This document shows, one piece after another, positions 33,839 through 43,144 of a DNA stretch of 64,000 bases; position 1 is the first letter of the stretch, and every line of letters starts with the position of its first letter. This DNA is from Flavobacterium chungbukense (GTDB lineage: Bacteria; Bacteroidota; Bacteroidia; Flavobacteriales; Flavobacteriaceae). The stretch lies in contig NZ_JAJGZV010000003.1 in NCBI RefSeq assembly GCF_020805785.1, positions 186,001 to 250,000 of the forward strand. Direction: 5' to 3'. The position numbers and the translations under genes are program-made. Below the pieces are notes generated by a model. The model was given only the letters and a program-made list of their open reading frames with translations, searched no databases and was not told where the DNA came from.

Positions 33839-36800
33839 TTAATGGGTATGTTTTGGATTAAAACCGTCTTCGCTTAATTCTGTATGTTCATAATCGGCAA
33901 CCATTTCAGCTTCGTAATCGATTTTTTCTCCTTTAGAGAATTTTCTAATGATTTTCTCCATAATATCATAGATCACAGGAACTACGATTAACGTTAGGAA
34001 TAATGAAGAAATCAAACCTCCAATAATTACCCAAGCCAATCCGTTTTTCCATTCTGCTCCAGCTCCAGATGCCAATGCAATCGGGAACATACCAAATACC
34101 ATCGCAATTGTTGTCATCAAGATCGGACGTAAACGAGCGTGGTTTGCTTGGATCAAGGCATTTCTGATTGATTCTCCGGCAGCTCTACGTTGGTTGGTAT
34201 AATCGACGAGCATGATCGCATTCTTACACACCAGACCAATCAACATGATGACCCCTAAAATGGTAAAGATATTTAAGGTATTGTTTGTTAACGCTAGTGC
34301 AAATAAAACCCCAATGAACGAAAGCGGAATTGCGAACAATACAACAAACGGGTGAACGAAACTATCATACAAACCAACCATTACAAGGTAAACCAAAATA
34401 ATAGCGGCTAATAATGCGATTCCTAAAGTACCAAAACCTTCTGATTGGTTTTCTTGGTCACCTCCCCAGATGTAGTTAACTCCAACTGGTTTTTTCAGTT
34501 TATCTAATTTTTCTTGCCATTGTGTAACGATTGTTCCTGCTGGAACCCCAACGTTCTGACCTTGTACAGTTACAGAAGCGGTTTTATCTCTACGCTCTAA
34601 TTTACTTGGTCCAGAACCTTCTGTAATAGTCGCGAATTGGTTTAATTTAATCTGCTGACCAGCGTTGTTGATGAAAATCAAATTACTAACATCGGTAATG
34701 TTTTTTCTATCAAATTCGTTGTATTTGATATTGATGTCGTATTCGTATTCACCAGCTCTAAACTTACCGTCAGTATTACCACTATAAGCTGTCTGCATTG
34801 TTAAACCTACTGTTTGTAAAGTTAAACCTAACGCCGCCATTTTATCTCTGTCAACCTGAACGTTGATCTCTGGGTTTCCGTCTTCAACTGTTAATTTAAT
34901 CTCAGTTGTCCCAGGAATTGTACGTAATTCAGCTTCTGCAAGTTTAGCAAATTTCATTGCACTTTCTACGTTTGGACCTGTTACGATCAAACCTAAAGTT
35001 GCATCTTCTGCTGTTCCTAAGATACCTACTGGAACGGTTTTTACTTTAGCACCAACTAGAATCTTCTCTAATTTACGTTTTGTTTTAGCAGCATAAACGT
35101 TGGCGTCATCGGTACGATCTTTTTGCTCGATCATTTTAACGTCAATTTCCGCTTTGTAAGCTGTCGCCTGTGCAGCTCCTAAACCTTCACTGGTTTGTCC
35201 TACAGTTGTAATTTGACTGAAAACATATTTCTCTCCTTTTAAGAAAGCTTCTGCTTTTTGCGTCATAAAGTTCGTTTGTTCCAAAGAAGCGTCTTTTGGC
35301 ATCTCAATTTGTACTAAGAACTCACCACTATCAGATGATGCGAAGAACTCTCCTCCAATATAACCACCTCCCATTAACCAGAAGATAGATCCAAAGAACA
35401 ATACTAATACAACTCCGATTGTTTTGAAATAATGATCTAAGCACCAGTTTAGTAAGTTTGAAATCCAATCGGTAAAACGAGTTAAGTAGCTTTCGAATCC
35501 AAGAATGACTCTTCCAAATAAATTTTTACCTTCAATATGCTCTAATTTTCCAAAACGTGAAGACAACCAAGGAATAATAGTAAATGAAGCTAATAAAGAG
35601 AACATTGTAGAAATAATTACCGTAACACAGAATTGTGTAATAATGTTCGATACTAACCCAGTACTCATTGCAATTGGCAAGAACACCACCACAATTACTA
35701 AAGTAATCGAAGTTACTGTACCTCCAATTTCGGCAGTTCCATCATAAGACGCACGGATTCGGCTTTTACCCATTTCCATGTGTCGGTAAATGTTCTCCAA
35801 TACAACGATGGCATCATCCACAAGAATACCAACAACAAGAGATAAACCAAGTAAAGACATTAAGTTAAGTGTATAACCTAATAAATAGATTCCGATAAAT
35901 GTTGCAATCAAAGATGCAGGAATAGAAACCATTACAATCAACGAGTTTCTAATACTATGCAAGAAGAACAACATTACAAATGCCACCAAAATAACGGCAA
36001 TTAATAAATCGTGTACAACAGAATCTGCTGCTTCTAGCGTAAATACTGTACTATCTTTTGCGACATCCAATTTCAATTGAGCCGATTTGTAATCCGTCTC
36101 TAATGTCTTGATTGTTTTAACCAACTGCTCACTTACCGCTACGGCATTTGCATCTGATTGTTTTACAATTTGAAGTACAATCGCACTTTTTTGATCTACA
36201 CGCGCAATTTTCTCTGCGATTTTTTGTGTATCCTGAACATCTGCAATTTCCCCTAAACGAACTTGAATTCCGTCTTTAGAAGAAACCACTAAGTTTCTTA
36301 ATTCTTCAACGTTTTTATATTTACCCGCTAAACGGATTAAGATTTTTTGGTTACGAGTTTGAATGTTACCGGTTGGGAAATCCAGATTCGAAGTCAAAAT
36401 AGTTTGTTGAACTTGAGGAACTGAAAGTCCGTAACCTTGCATTTTTACTGCATCAAGATTGACCTGAATTTCACGCTCTTGTCCACCAATAATATTTACC
36501 TGAGCAACCCCTTGTACACGAGATAAAACTGGTGCAATCTTTTTATCGATCAAATCATAAAAAGCGGCTTCGTCCATTTTACCATTCGCACCAAGCGTCA
36601 TAATTGGTAAATCACTCAAAGAGAATTTAGTCAATGACGGCGGATCAGCATCATCTGGCAAATCACTCAAAATCGCATTGATTTTACGCTGAGCATCATT
36701 CATCGAAATATCAACATTTGCAGTAGAAAGCAATGTGATGGATACTACAGATAAACTCTCGTACGATTTAGAATCAATTTTTTTGATATTTTCAAGAGAC

Positions 36801-37015
36801 GCAATCGCATCCTCAATTTTCTTTGTTACCGTATTTTCAACCTCACTTGGAGAAGCTCCTGGATAAACAGTTGAAACCGTAATAACGTTGGTTTCGAATT
36901 TTGGGATCAGCTCATAGCCTAACTGGCTGTAGCTGAACAATCCACCTAGAATTAGAATTGTAAACAATACAATTACTAACGACGGACGTTTTATGGATAT
37001 TTCGGCTAATTTCAT
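33839..37015 (-). CDS. RND efflux permease (HAE1/AcrB family)
   Basis: 1058-residue inner-membrane proton-driven pump. It starts MKLAEISIKRPSLVIVLFTILILGG (first membrane span) and carries the porter-domain motif GQEREIQVNLD, the proton-relay membrane segment VVGILVDDAIVVLENIYRH (Asp-Asp pair), and the second-half span GVIMLIGLVCKNAIMLVDYTNQRR. Length and two-fold repeated layout are typical. It is the last gene of a tetR-tolC-MFP-RND operon. The pumped compound is unknown. Confidence 0.95.
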   Translation of the reverse strand: MKLAEISIKRPSLVIVLFTILILGGLFSYSQLGYELIPKFETNVITVSTVYPGASPSEVENTVTKKIEDAIASLENIKKIDSKSYESLSVVSITLLSTANVDISMNDAQRKINAILSDLPDDADPPSLTKFSLSDLPIMTLGANGKMDEAAFYDLIDKKIAPVLSRVQGVAQVNIIGGQEREIQVNLDAVKMQGYGLSVPQVQQTILTSNLDFPTGNIQTRNQKILIRLAGKYKNVEELRNLVVSSKDGIQVRLGEIADVQDTQKIAEKIARVDQKSAIVLQIVKQSDANAVAVSEQLVKTIKTLETDYKSAQLKLDVAKDSTVFTLEAADSVVHDLLIAVILVAFVMLFFLHSIRNSLIVMVSIPASLIATFIGIYLLGYTLNLMSLLGLSLVVGILVDDAIVVLENIYRHMEMGKSRIRASYDGTAEIGGTVTSITLVIVVVFLPIAMSTGLVSNIITQFCVTVIISTMFSLLASFTIIPWLSSRFGKLEHIEGKNLFGRVILGFESYLTRFTDWISNLLNWCLDHYFKTIGVVLVLFFGSIFWLMGGGYIGGEFFASSDSGEFLVQIEMPKDASLEQTNFMTQKAEAFLKGEKYVFSQITTVGQTSEGLGAAQATAYKAEIDVKMIEQKDRTDDANVYAAKTKRKLEKILVGAKVKTVPVGILGTAEDATLGLIVTGPNVESAMKFAKLAEAELRTIPGTTEIKLTVEDGNPEINVQVDRDKMAALGLTLQTVGLTMQTAYSGNTDGKFRAGEYEYDINIKYNEFDRKNITDVSNLIFINNAGQQIKLNQFATITEGSGPSKLERRDKTASVTVQGQNVGVPAGTIVTQWQEKLDKLKKPVGVNYIWGGDQENQSEGFGTLGIALLAAIILVYLVMVGLYDSFVHPFVVLFAIPLSFIGVLFALALTNNTLNIFTILGVIMLIGLVCKNAIMLVDYTNQRRAAGESIRNALIQANHARLRPILMTTIAMVFGMFPIALASGAGAEWKNGLAWVIIGGLISSLFLTLIVVPVIYDIMEKIIRKFSKGEKIDYEAEMVADYEHTELSEDGFNPKHTH

Positions 37016-37021
37016 ATTTGT

Positions 37022-37106
37022 TGTTTTTTGCTATAGGCTATACGCTGTAGGCTTTAGGCTTTTTTCAAAGTCTTAAAGCTTATTGCTTAAGGCTTAAAGC
37101 TTAAAA
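37022..37106. repeat. Short-period repeats between MFP and RND genes
   Basis: Imperfect reiterations of GGCTTTA/GCTTAAAG-type words (for example TATAGGCTATACG, GCTTAAGGCTTAAAGC) fill the 91-base gap inside the efflux operon. They could fold into small hairpins that tune RND expression. Confidence 0.55.
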
Positions 37107-38174
37107 TTATTTAATAATTTCTACTGTATTTCCGTCTTGTAAGTTGATTTGACCTGTAGTAATTACTACATCCCCGTCATTCAAACCATTGATGATTTCA
37201 ACTTTGTCTCCTAAGATTCTTCCAGCAACTACTTTTTTCAATTTTGCAATATTATTCTCCACTACGAAAATTTCGTTACTGCTTACACTTCCAACAAAAG
37301 CATTTCTAGGAACCACTTTTAAGTTTTGTTTTTGGTTGTTTGAACCAAAGTTTGCCGTTCCGTACATACCTGCTTTTAAGTCATTGTTAGCATTGTTTGT
37401 AATTTCGATTTCAACAGGGAAGTTTAAAGAAGCATCTGCTTTTGCAGCGATAAAAGTAATTTTTCCAGAGAATGTTTTGTCAGGATAAACACTTGCAGTA
37501 ATGTTTACTGTATTTCCTAATTTTAAACTTGCTACTTGACTTTCGTTTACGGTAACTGTCAATTTTAATTTAGAAACGTTTACAATATCAAATAAAGCAG
37601 TTGCAGGCATTCCAGCTAAAATAGATCCTGGCTCAATATATTTTTTATTGATGTAACCGTTAATTGGCGCTTTTACTTTAGTATCTCCAACATTAATATT
37701 AGCTTGTGTTAAATTAGATTGTGCATTTGTCATAGCCAATTTTGCCTGATCTAATTGTTGCTTAGTAACACCGCCAGTTTTAAAAGCATTTTCGTATCTA
37801 GCATAATCAGATTTTGCATTTTGATACACCGCTTGAGCTTGTTGTGCACTTACATTAATAACATCACCTCTTACTGTTAAAAGAGTTTGTCCTACTCTTA
37901 CGTAATCACCTTCTTTTACTAAAACGCTGATTACTTTTCCAGATTTTTCAGCAGAGAAAGTCAATTCCTGAATTGGCGCGAAGTTTCCGTTTGCAGTAAA
38001 TCCAAGATTAACATCTTCTGTTTTTACAGTAGCTACTTTTACAGAAACTGCCGCATTTTTTTCTGCTACAATTGCGGTTTTGCCTTCGTTTTCAGCCTTA
38101 TTCTTATTTAAAATGAAGTTAATCCCGACAAGTGCCACGACTATGATTACGATTGTTATAATTATTTTTTTCAT
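37107..38174 (-). CDS. RND efflux periplasmic adaptor (membrane fusion protein)
   Basis: 355 residues with an N-terminal membrane anchor (IIITIVIIVVALVGINFIL). The lipoyl-like half motifs flank a coiled hairpin: KSGKVISVLVKEGDYVRVGQTLL (about 90-112) and IKVKAPINGYINKKYIEPGSIL-type sequence (about 165-190). A beta-barrel/membrane-proximal part follows. It bridges the RND pump and TolC channel. Not a lipoprotein (no lipobox). Sits 12 bases after tolC. Confidence 0.93.
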   Translation of the reverse strand: MKKIIITIVIIVVALVGINFILNKNKAENEGKTAIVAEKNAAVSVKVATVKTEDVNLGFTANGNFAPIQELTFSAEKSGKVISVLVKEGDYVRVGQTLLTVRGDVINVSAQQAQAVYQNAKSDYARYENAFKTGGVTKQQLDQAKLAMTNAQSNLTQANINVGDTKVKAPINGYINKKYIEPGSILAGMPATALFDIVNVSKLKLTVTVNESQVASLKLGNTVNITASVYPDKTFSGKITFIAAKADASLNFPVEIEITNNANNDLKAGMYGTANFGSNNQKQNLKVVPRNAFVGSVSSNEIFVVENNIAKLKKVVAGRILGDKVEIINGLNDGDVVITTGQINLQDGNTVEIIK

Positions 38175-38186
38175 TGTAATAATTTG

Positions 38187-39521
38187 TTATTTAGTAAGAG
38201 ATTTTAGTTCGCCTTTTGATTTGATTAGAGATATTTCGGCAATTTTATAATTTAAAACTGCTCTAGTATAATTATTTTGAGCCTCAAGTGAAGCATTTTC
38301 TGCGTCTAGTAAATCGGTTAAAGATGCTAGACCTTGAAGATAATTGTTTTTGGTATTGCTAAGAATTTCTGTTGCCAAACGCATATTTTCTTTTTGATTC
38401 TCGATTGTTACAAGATTATTATTGATTTGCGTAATTGCATTTTTATAATCCAAATCAAGAGAAAGTTTAGTGTCTTTAATATCTTCTTGAAGTGATCTAA
38501 TTTCGACATCAGCTTGTCTTACTTTTGCACGAGTACCAAAACCAGTAAAGATTGGTACGTGTAAGTTTAACCCGATTGCAGAGAAATCTGACCAATAAAC
38601 TCCTGAAGAAGGTTTTGCAAACCAAGGAAATTGAGGTCCTTGTCCGATATAATTGTAACCAGCAGTTAATGAAAGTGTTGGATAATATCCTGCTTCCATT
38701 GCTTTTTTATTGTATACTAAAAGCTCTTCTTGCTTTTTCAAAAGCAGATATTCTGTTCTATTCTCAATGTTTGGCTCTTGTGTTAAAGCAGCTGGAACAA
38801 CCTCAAATTCTTCTTTTGGCATATCAATTTGAGTTTCAATTGGCATTCCCATGTAAAACTTAAGAGCATTTTCTTGTAAAGCAATTTGGTTTTTGATCTG
38901 CTGGCGTTCTGTATCAATATTTGACATTTTTACCACAATTCGGTCTAGGTCAATCTTTTTAGCCAAACCATTATCAAACTGCCCTTTTACGATATCACGA
39001 ACTTTTGTTGTGTTTACGTAATTGCTGTCTAATAAAATTAGTCTCTCTTTTTGTACGTATACGGAATAGTAGTTATTGGCAACTCGCTCAATAACTTGTT
39101 CTTCAGTTAACTGATCATTAATTTGATAAAACTCACGTGTAGATTTTGCTGCTTTTAATCCAGTAAAAACAGATTGATCAAAGATCGCCTGAGTTAAAGA
39201 AACTCCTGCAGTTGATGTCCATTTTTGACCAAATGCAGCTTGAATCGTAGTTCCTGGCTGTCCAAAACCAGCACCATCGATAACGGTAGTCTGAATAACT
39301 GGATTATATGTTAAGTTTCCGTTTGCAGAAATTTGCGGTAACGCTCTTGAACGTACTTCCTGAATTTTATATTCGCTGTTTTCAACCTGAAGTTTTGCCT
39401 TTTTCGCATCGGCTTTATTTACAAGCGCGTAGTTCACAGCGTCTTTCAGAGTTAAAGTAGTGGTTTGTGCGACGGCAGAAAAGCCTATTGTACACAAAAC
39501 TATAAGAAAGATTCTTTTCAT
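38187..39521 (-). CDS. TolC-family outer-membrane channel
   Basis: 444 residues with a signal peptide (MKRIFLIVLCTIGFSAVAQ) and long amphipathic helices. Family marks are LTLKDAVNYALVNKADAKKAKLQVEN near the start and the internally repeated NYLQGLASLTDLLDAENASLEAQNNYTRAVLNYKIAEISL near the end. Forms the outer duct of the tripartite pump. Second gene of the operon, 87 bases after tetR. Confidence 0.93.
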   Translation of the reverse strand: MKRIFLIVLCTIGFSAVAQTTTLTLKDAVNYALVNKADAKKAKLQVENSEYKIQEVRSRALPQISANGNLTYNPVIQTTVIDGAGFGQPGTTIQAAFGQKWTSTAGVSLTQAIFDQSVFTGLKAAKSTREFYQINDQLTEEQVIERVANNYYSVYVQKERLILLDSNYVNTTKVRDIVKGQFDNGLAKKIDLDRIVVKMSNIDTERQQIKNQIALQENALKFYMGMPIETQIDMPKEEFEVVPAALTQEPNIENRTEYLLLKKQEELLVYNKKAMEAGYYPTLSLTAGYNYIGQGPQFPWFAKPSSGVYWSDFSAIGLNLHVPIFTGFGTRAKVRQADVEIRSLQEDIKDTKLSLDLDYKNAITQINNNLVTIENQKENMRLATEILSNTKNNYLQGLASLTDLLDAENASLEAQNNYTRAVLNYKIAEISLIKSKGELKSLTK

Positions 39522-39608
39522 AAGTGTTAATTATTTATTTTTAAAATTTGAGATAAAACCGTCTCTTTTCTTTATCCTCACACAGAAAATTGACGCTATT
39601 TTGGATGG

Positions 39609-40208
39609 TTAATTATTAATTCTTTTTAATTGCTTTTCTAATTCCTCGACACCTTTTTCAGTAGCCATTGCTCGAGTATGATATTCTAATGCTTCCAATT
39701 CAATTCTCTGCGCTTCACTTTCAGAAACTGTATTTTCATTAATATGAAAAACAAGTGTGTAATAAAACCTCACATAAACCTCCACATTCAAATCATTTCT
39801 GTAAAGCCCTTCTCGAATTCCTTTTTCAATATTATCTTTAAAACACTGTGTACATTGTTCAATTTCGAACGAAAGGATATTTTGGTAAATCTCAGGATAA
39901 TGCTTTTTTAACTGGTAAATTGGAGAAGTGTCAATGTTGTTTTTAAACATATCGCGAAACATTTCTCTAATCTCAAAATTCTCATGGATAGCATTGTAAT
40001 TTTTGGCTATAATGGTATCCATAATTTCGTGAACTTGTCCATGAACCAAAGAAGTGCTTTCTTCAATCAAAACTTCTTTATTGCAGAAATATTTATATAT
40101 CGTTTTTTTAGAAATACACATTTCACTTGCAATATCATCCATAGTAACACTCTTAAAACCGAGCTTTAAAAACAACTCGCTTGCTTTTGAAATTATTTTC
40201 TCTTTCAT
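39609..40208 (-). CDS. TetR-family repressor of the efflux operon
   Basis: 199 residues from ATG 40208. The DNA-binding helix-turn-helix is IISKASELFLKLGFKSVTMDDIASEMCISKKTIYKYF (residues 4-40). The ligand domain carries Cys residues (FEIEQCTQCFKDN). Earlier ATGs at 40229 and 40253 exist, but the -7 box TATATTTG lies at 40232-40239, putting the transcription start at or after 40229, so 40208 is preferred. A GGAAACT/AGTTTCC site overlaps its promoter, fitting autorepression. Confidence 0.88.
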   Translation of the reverse strand: MKEKIISKASELFLKLGFKSVTMDDIASEMCISKKTIYKYFCNKEVLIEESTSLVHGQVHEIMDTIIAKNYNAIHENFEIREMFRDMFKNNIDTSPIYQLKKHYPEIYQNILSFEIEQCTQCFKDNIEKGIREGLYRNDLNVEVYVRFYYTLVFHINENTVSESEAQRIELEALEYHTRAMATEKGVEELEKQLKRINN

Positions 40209-40231
40209 CTTAAATTCCTCAAATTGCATTA

Positions 40232-40273
40232 CAAATATACCTCGGAAACTCAAATCAAAAAAAATAGTTTCCG
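40232..40273 (-). promoter_or_regulatory. tetR promoter with palindromic operator
   Basis: Minus-strand -7 box TATATTTG (40239-40232) with TTTG 16 bases upstream. CGGAAACT (40243-40250) and AGTTTCCG (40266-40273), 15 bases apart, straddle the -33 region. Confidence 0.65.
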
Positions 40274-40318
40274 CTTTATTTGTAATAATTTTACATTAAT
40301 TTATTGATTTAGTAAGAA

Positions 40319-40840
40319 TTATATGCTAAATTCTAAATTTGCAATTAATTTAATATCTTTTCCTAGCGCTAAACCTCCGTTATGCTGAAAAGAATTATAA
40401 TCTAATCCAAAATCCTGGCGTTTGATATCACCTTTAATCTCAAAGGCAACTTTTTGCTCTCCATTGTAATTATTAACTCCAAGAAATTCAGCATCAAGTT
40501 CTACTACTCTCGTAACGTCTTTTATCGTTAAATCTCCTTTAAAGAAGTTAATGTTATTATTTACTTTTTGAAATGAAGTCGATTTAAAACTGATAATCGG
40601 GTGTTCATCGACATCAAAAAAATCTTGAAGTTGCAAATTGGTATCAATCGATTGGAAACTTTCGTTTTTGTTATTAATGTCAAATGAAAATTCTACCGAT
40701 GCATCTTCAATTTCGTTGTCTTCAATATTTACATAACCGCCAAATTTATTTGTTGTTCCTCCTAAATAAGCAATTATCGAATGTCTCATTTTAATTAAAA
40801 CATCTGATTGTGTAGAATCTAAAGTCCATGTTGTTTTCAT
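40319..40840 (-). CDS. YceI-family lipid-binding-like protein
   Basis: 173 residues spanning one YceI lipocalin-like barrel: WTLDSTQSDVLIKMRHSIIAYLGGTTNKFGGYV at the start, FSFDINNKNESF, DEHPIISFKSTSF, LTIKDVTRVVELDAEF and the closing RQDFGLDYNSF. No signal peptide, so cytoplasmic, unlike E. coli YceI. YceI proteins bind isoprenoid-type lipids. The shared operator with tetR (two copies before this gene) suggests that it is a second target of the repressor. Confidence 0.85.
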   Translation of the reverse strand: MKTTWTLDSTQSDVLIKMRHSIIAYLGGTTNKFGGYVNIEDNEIEDASVEFSFDINNKNESFQSIDTNLQLQDFFDVDEHPIISFKSTSFQKVNNNINFFKGDLTIKDVTRVVELDAEFLGVNNYNGEQKVAFEIKGDIKRQDFGLDYNSFQHNGGLALGKDIKLIANLEFSI

Positions 40841-40883
40841 AATTAACTGATTTTAATGAGTTTAAAATTTACTCAATCTCATA

Positions 40884-40963
40884 CGGAAACTTTTAGCGTG
40901 TTCTTAGTTTCCATTTTACGGTGCAAATATAAACAGGAAACTAAGAATACCAAAAAAGTTTCC
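40884..40963 (-). promoter_or_regulatory. yceI promoter with two operator copies
   Basis: Pairs GGAAACT...AGTTTCC occur at 40885-40912 and 40936-40963, each with a 14-base gap, the same motif as before tetR. The -7 box TATATTTG (40931-40924, minus) lies between the pairs; TTTG (40954-40951) is 19 bases upstream inside the second pair. Confidence 0.65.
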
Positions 40964-41072
40964 AAGTTTTTTTTTATTTTTTTAACGATTTAATTTTGAG
41001 ACGGTTTAATAAGAAAGATTAAATGTTTGTCAGCATTTCATATTTATCAGGAAATAATTCATAATTGAATTG

Positions 41073-41080
41073 TATCTTTG
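41073..41080 (+). promoter_or_regulatory. -7 box of the polyprenyl synthase gene
   Basis: TATCTTTG, 26 bases before the chosen ATG. It supports that start over an upstream ATG at 41065. No clear -33 box. Confidence 0.5.
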
Positions 41081-41106
41081 AGGCTCGTAAATCAGAATTT
41101 CATTTT

Positions 41107-42081
41107 ATGCACGATATTAGTCAGTACCAGGATTTTTTTATTGATTATTTAAAAAAGCAAAATATTCACAAAGAGCCTGTAAACCTTTATGAGCCGATTG
41201 AATATATTTTAGGGCTTGGAGGAAAACGCATCCGTCCGGTTTTAACTTTAATGGCTGCCGAAGTTTTTGACACTGATTACACTACTGCTCTTCCTGCAGC
41301 AATGGCTGTTGAAGTTTTCCATAATTTTTCTCTTGTACATGATGATATAATGGATGACGCTCCTTTGAGAAGAGGACAAATTACAGTTCATGAAAAATGG
41401 AATTTAAATACTGGTATTCTTTCTGGAGATGCCATGTTGATTTTGGCTTACCAATATTTTGAACAATATGAGCCAATTGTTTTTAGAAATTTAGCTAAAT
41501 TATTTAGCAAAACAGCTCTTGAAGTTTGCGAAGGACAACAATGGGATGTTGATTTCGAAACCCGCAAAGATGTTACGATTCCTGAGTACTTAAAAATGAT
41601 TGAATATAAAACAGCTGTATTAGTTGCCGCGGCAATGAAAATGGGTGCAATTGTAGCTAAAACTTCAGAAAAAGAAGCTGATTTAATTTACGATTTTGGA
41701 CTTAATTTAGGCTTGGCCTTTCAATTGCAAGATGATTATCTTGATGCTTTTGGAGATCCAGAAACTTTTGGAAAACAAGTTGGTGGCGATATTATAGAAA
41801 ATAAAAAAACGTATTTATATCTAAAAGCTTTAGAATTTTCTTCTGCTGAAAAAGCTTCAGAATTAGAGCAATTATTTACTTTACAATTAGAAGATAATAT
41901 CGAAAAAATAGAAACTGCAAAAACCATTTTTAATGAATCTGGCGCTTCAAAAGCGACACAAGAAGCTATCGAAATGTATACTTTTAAAGCTTTTGAAACT
42001 TTAGAAAAAATGGAAATTAATTCTGAAAAGAAAGGCATTTTAAGAACTTTCGGAGAGAATTTAATGGGAAGAAAAGTTTAG
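41107..42081 (+). CDS. Polyprenyl diphosphate synthase
   Basis: 324-residue all-helical prenyltransferase that extends allylic diphosphates with isopentenyl diphosphate, supplying quinone or carotenoid side chains. Motifs: GGKRIRPVL (38-46), first Asp-rich VHDDIMDDAP (77-86, DDxxD), and second QLQDDYLDAFGDPETFGK. Product length cannot be set from sequence alone. Starts at ATG 41107 on the promoter evidence. Confidence 0.9.
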   Translation: MHDISQYQDFFIDYLKKQNIHKEPVNLYEPIEYILGLGGKRIRPVLTLMAAEVFDTDYTTALPAAMAVEVFHNFSLVHDDIMDDAPLRRGQITVHEKWNLNTGILSGDAMLILAYQYFEQYEPIVFRNLAKLFSKTALEVCEGQQWDVDFETRKDVTIPEYLKMIEYKTAVLVAAAMKMGAIVAKTSEKEADLIYDFGLNLGLAFQLQDDYLDAFGDPETFGKQVGGDIIENKKTYLYLKALEFSSAEKASELEQLFTLQLEDNIEKIETAKTIFNESGASKATQEAIEMYTFKAFETLEKMEINSEKKGILRTFGENLMGRKV

Positions 42082-42144
42082 TTTTCAGTCGCAGTTTAGT
42101 TTTCAGCAACAATCTAAAATCATAAATCAGCAATCTAAAATCTC

Positions 42145-42498
42145 ATGTTTGTAGCACCCATAAATACCGAAGCTTTATTAGCGCAAGCGCAAACAGAGAC
42201 TCTATATTTAAACCTAATTGAACAAATTAATAAAGATTTTAATTTGGCCAATGAAGGAATTGATTTTCCGTTGAGCATTTCGCCAGAAGAACTAAAAATT
42301 CAGCTTCACGAAAAAATCTACAGAATGATTCAGTACAAATTTGCTGAATATTTGAATCTGCTTTACATTATTGATGTTCCTGAAAATGACATTAAAAAAC
42401 TTGACGGATCAGATTTGGTTATTTTGGCTGAACAAGTTGCTTTTCTAGTACTAAAAAGAGAATGGCAGAAGGTTTGGTTTCGAAATTATTACAAATAA
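42145..42498 (+). CDS. Hypothetical protein
   Basis: 117 residues, acidic and helical (TETLYLNLIEQINKDFNLANEGI, EELKIQLHEKIYRMIQYKFAEYLNLLYIIDVPE). No signal peptide or membrane span. It follows the polyprenyl synthase by 63 bases; the gap contains AATCTAAAATC-type repeat words also found between nuoA and nuoB. Family not recognised. Confidence 0.65.
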   Translation: MFVAPINTEALLAQAQTETLYLNLIEQINKDFNLANEGIDFPLSISPEELKIQLHEKIYRMIQYKFAEYLNLLYIIDVPENDIKKLDGSDLVILAEQVAFLVLKREWQKVWFRNYYK

Positions 42499-42499
42499 G

Positions 42500-43141
42500 G
42501 TTCTAAGGCTCTGAGATGCTAAGATTCTAAGGTTTTTTATCATTAAAACGAACTATACTTCCTAATTTATCTAATTCATTAATTAGTCCAAAACCTTCAG
42601 TATCTATTTTACTTCCTATAATCTGGAAACGAGCATTTTTAAAACAAATCTTTGCTATTCCTACTGTTTTTGTTTTCTTTTTAAAGATAAAAATATCTCT
42701 ATATTCAGCAATACAAGCACAAGCATCATTTTTTAATGAATCTTTTTCGCTGAATACATTTTCAATTTCTTTTTGCTGTTTAACAGAAAGTTTTGATTGG
42801 TTATAATTGTATTTCAATAAAAGATTTTCAAAATTTTTATTAGAAAGAGTCTCCGGATAATTTCCATAAAAAAAGCTAGAAAATTCTTTTTTCTTTTCTT
42901 CCTTTAAACTGTCATCATGAGATGAATGCTCAAAATTGCTTCTAGAAGCCAAATAATAATGATCAATTTTATCAGAATCAAAAAAAGGTCGTAATTCTTT
43001 CTTTACAACCTTTTCATTAGTGTTTTTTGATTTCTCCGAATTATTACAACTTAATACAATAATTCCAATAAGTATAAAAATAAATTTCTTCAATTTTCAG
43101 AATTTAAAAACTTAGAATCTTAGTATCTCAGCACCTTAGCA
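42500..43141. repeat. Inverted repeat pair flanking a lipoprotein gene
   Basis: CTAAGGCTCTGAGATGC...(42503-42536) faces GTATCTCAGCACCTTAGC (43106-43141) in opposite orientation, roughly 33 bases each with a few differences. The left copy holds the stop codon of the lipoprotein gene between them. Confidence 0.6.
42527..43093 (-). CDS. Hypothetical lipoprotein
   Basis: 188 residues with lipoprotein signal IGIIVLSC (Cys16) then Asn/Ser. The body is Lys-rich with one Cys-pair-like CACIAEYRDIFIF. No motif recognised. It is bracketed by an inverted repeat pair, and the left copy supplies its final codons (K-K-P then TAG), suggesting the gene end was reshaped by the repeat. Confidence 0.6.
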   Translation of the reverse strand: MKKFIFILIGIIVLSCNNSEKSKNTNEKVVKKELRPFFDSDKIDHYYLASRSNFEHSSHDDSLKEEKKKEFSSFFYGNYPETLSNKNFENLLLKYNYNQSKLSVKQQKEIENVFSEKDSLKNDACACIAEYRDIFIFKKKTKTVGIAKICFKNARFQIIGSKIDTEGFGLINELDKLGSIVRFNDKKP

Positions 43142-43144
43142 TCT

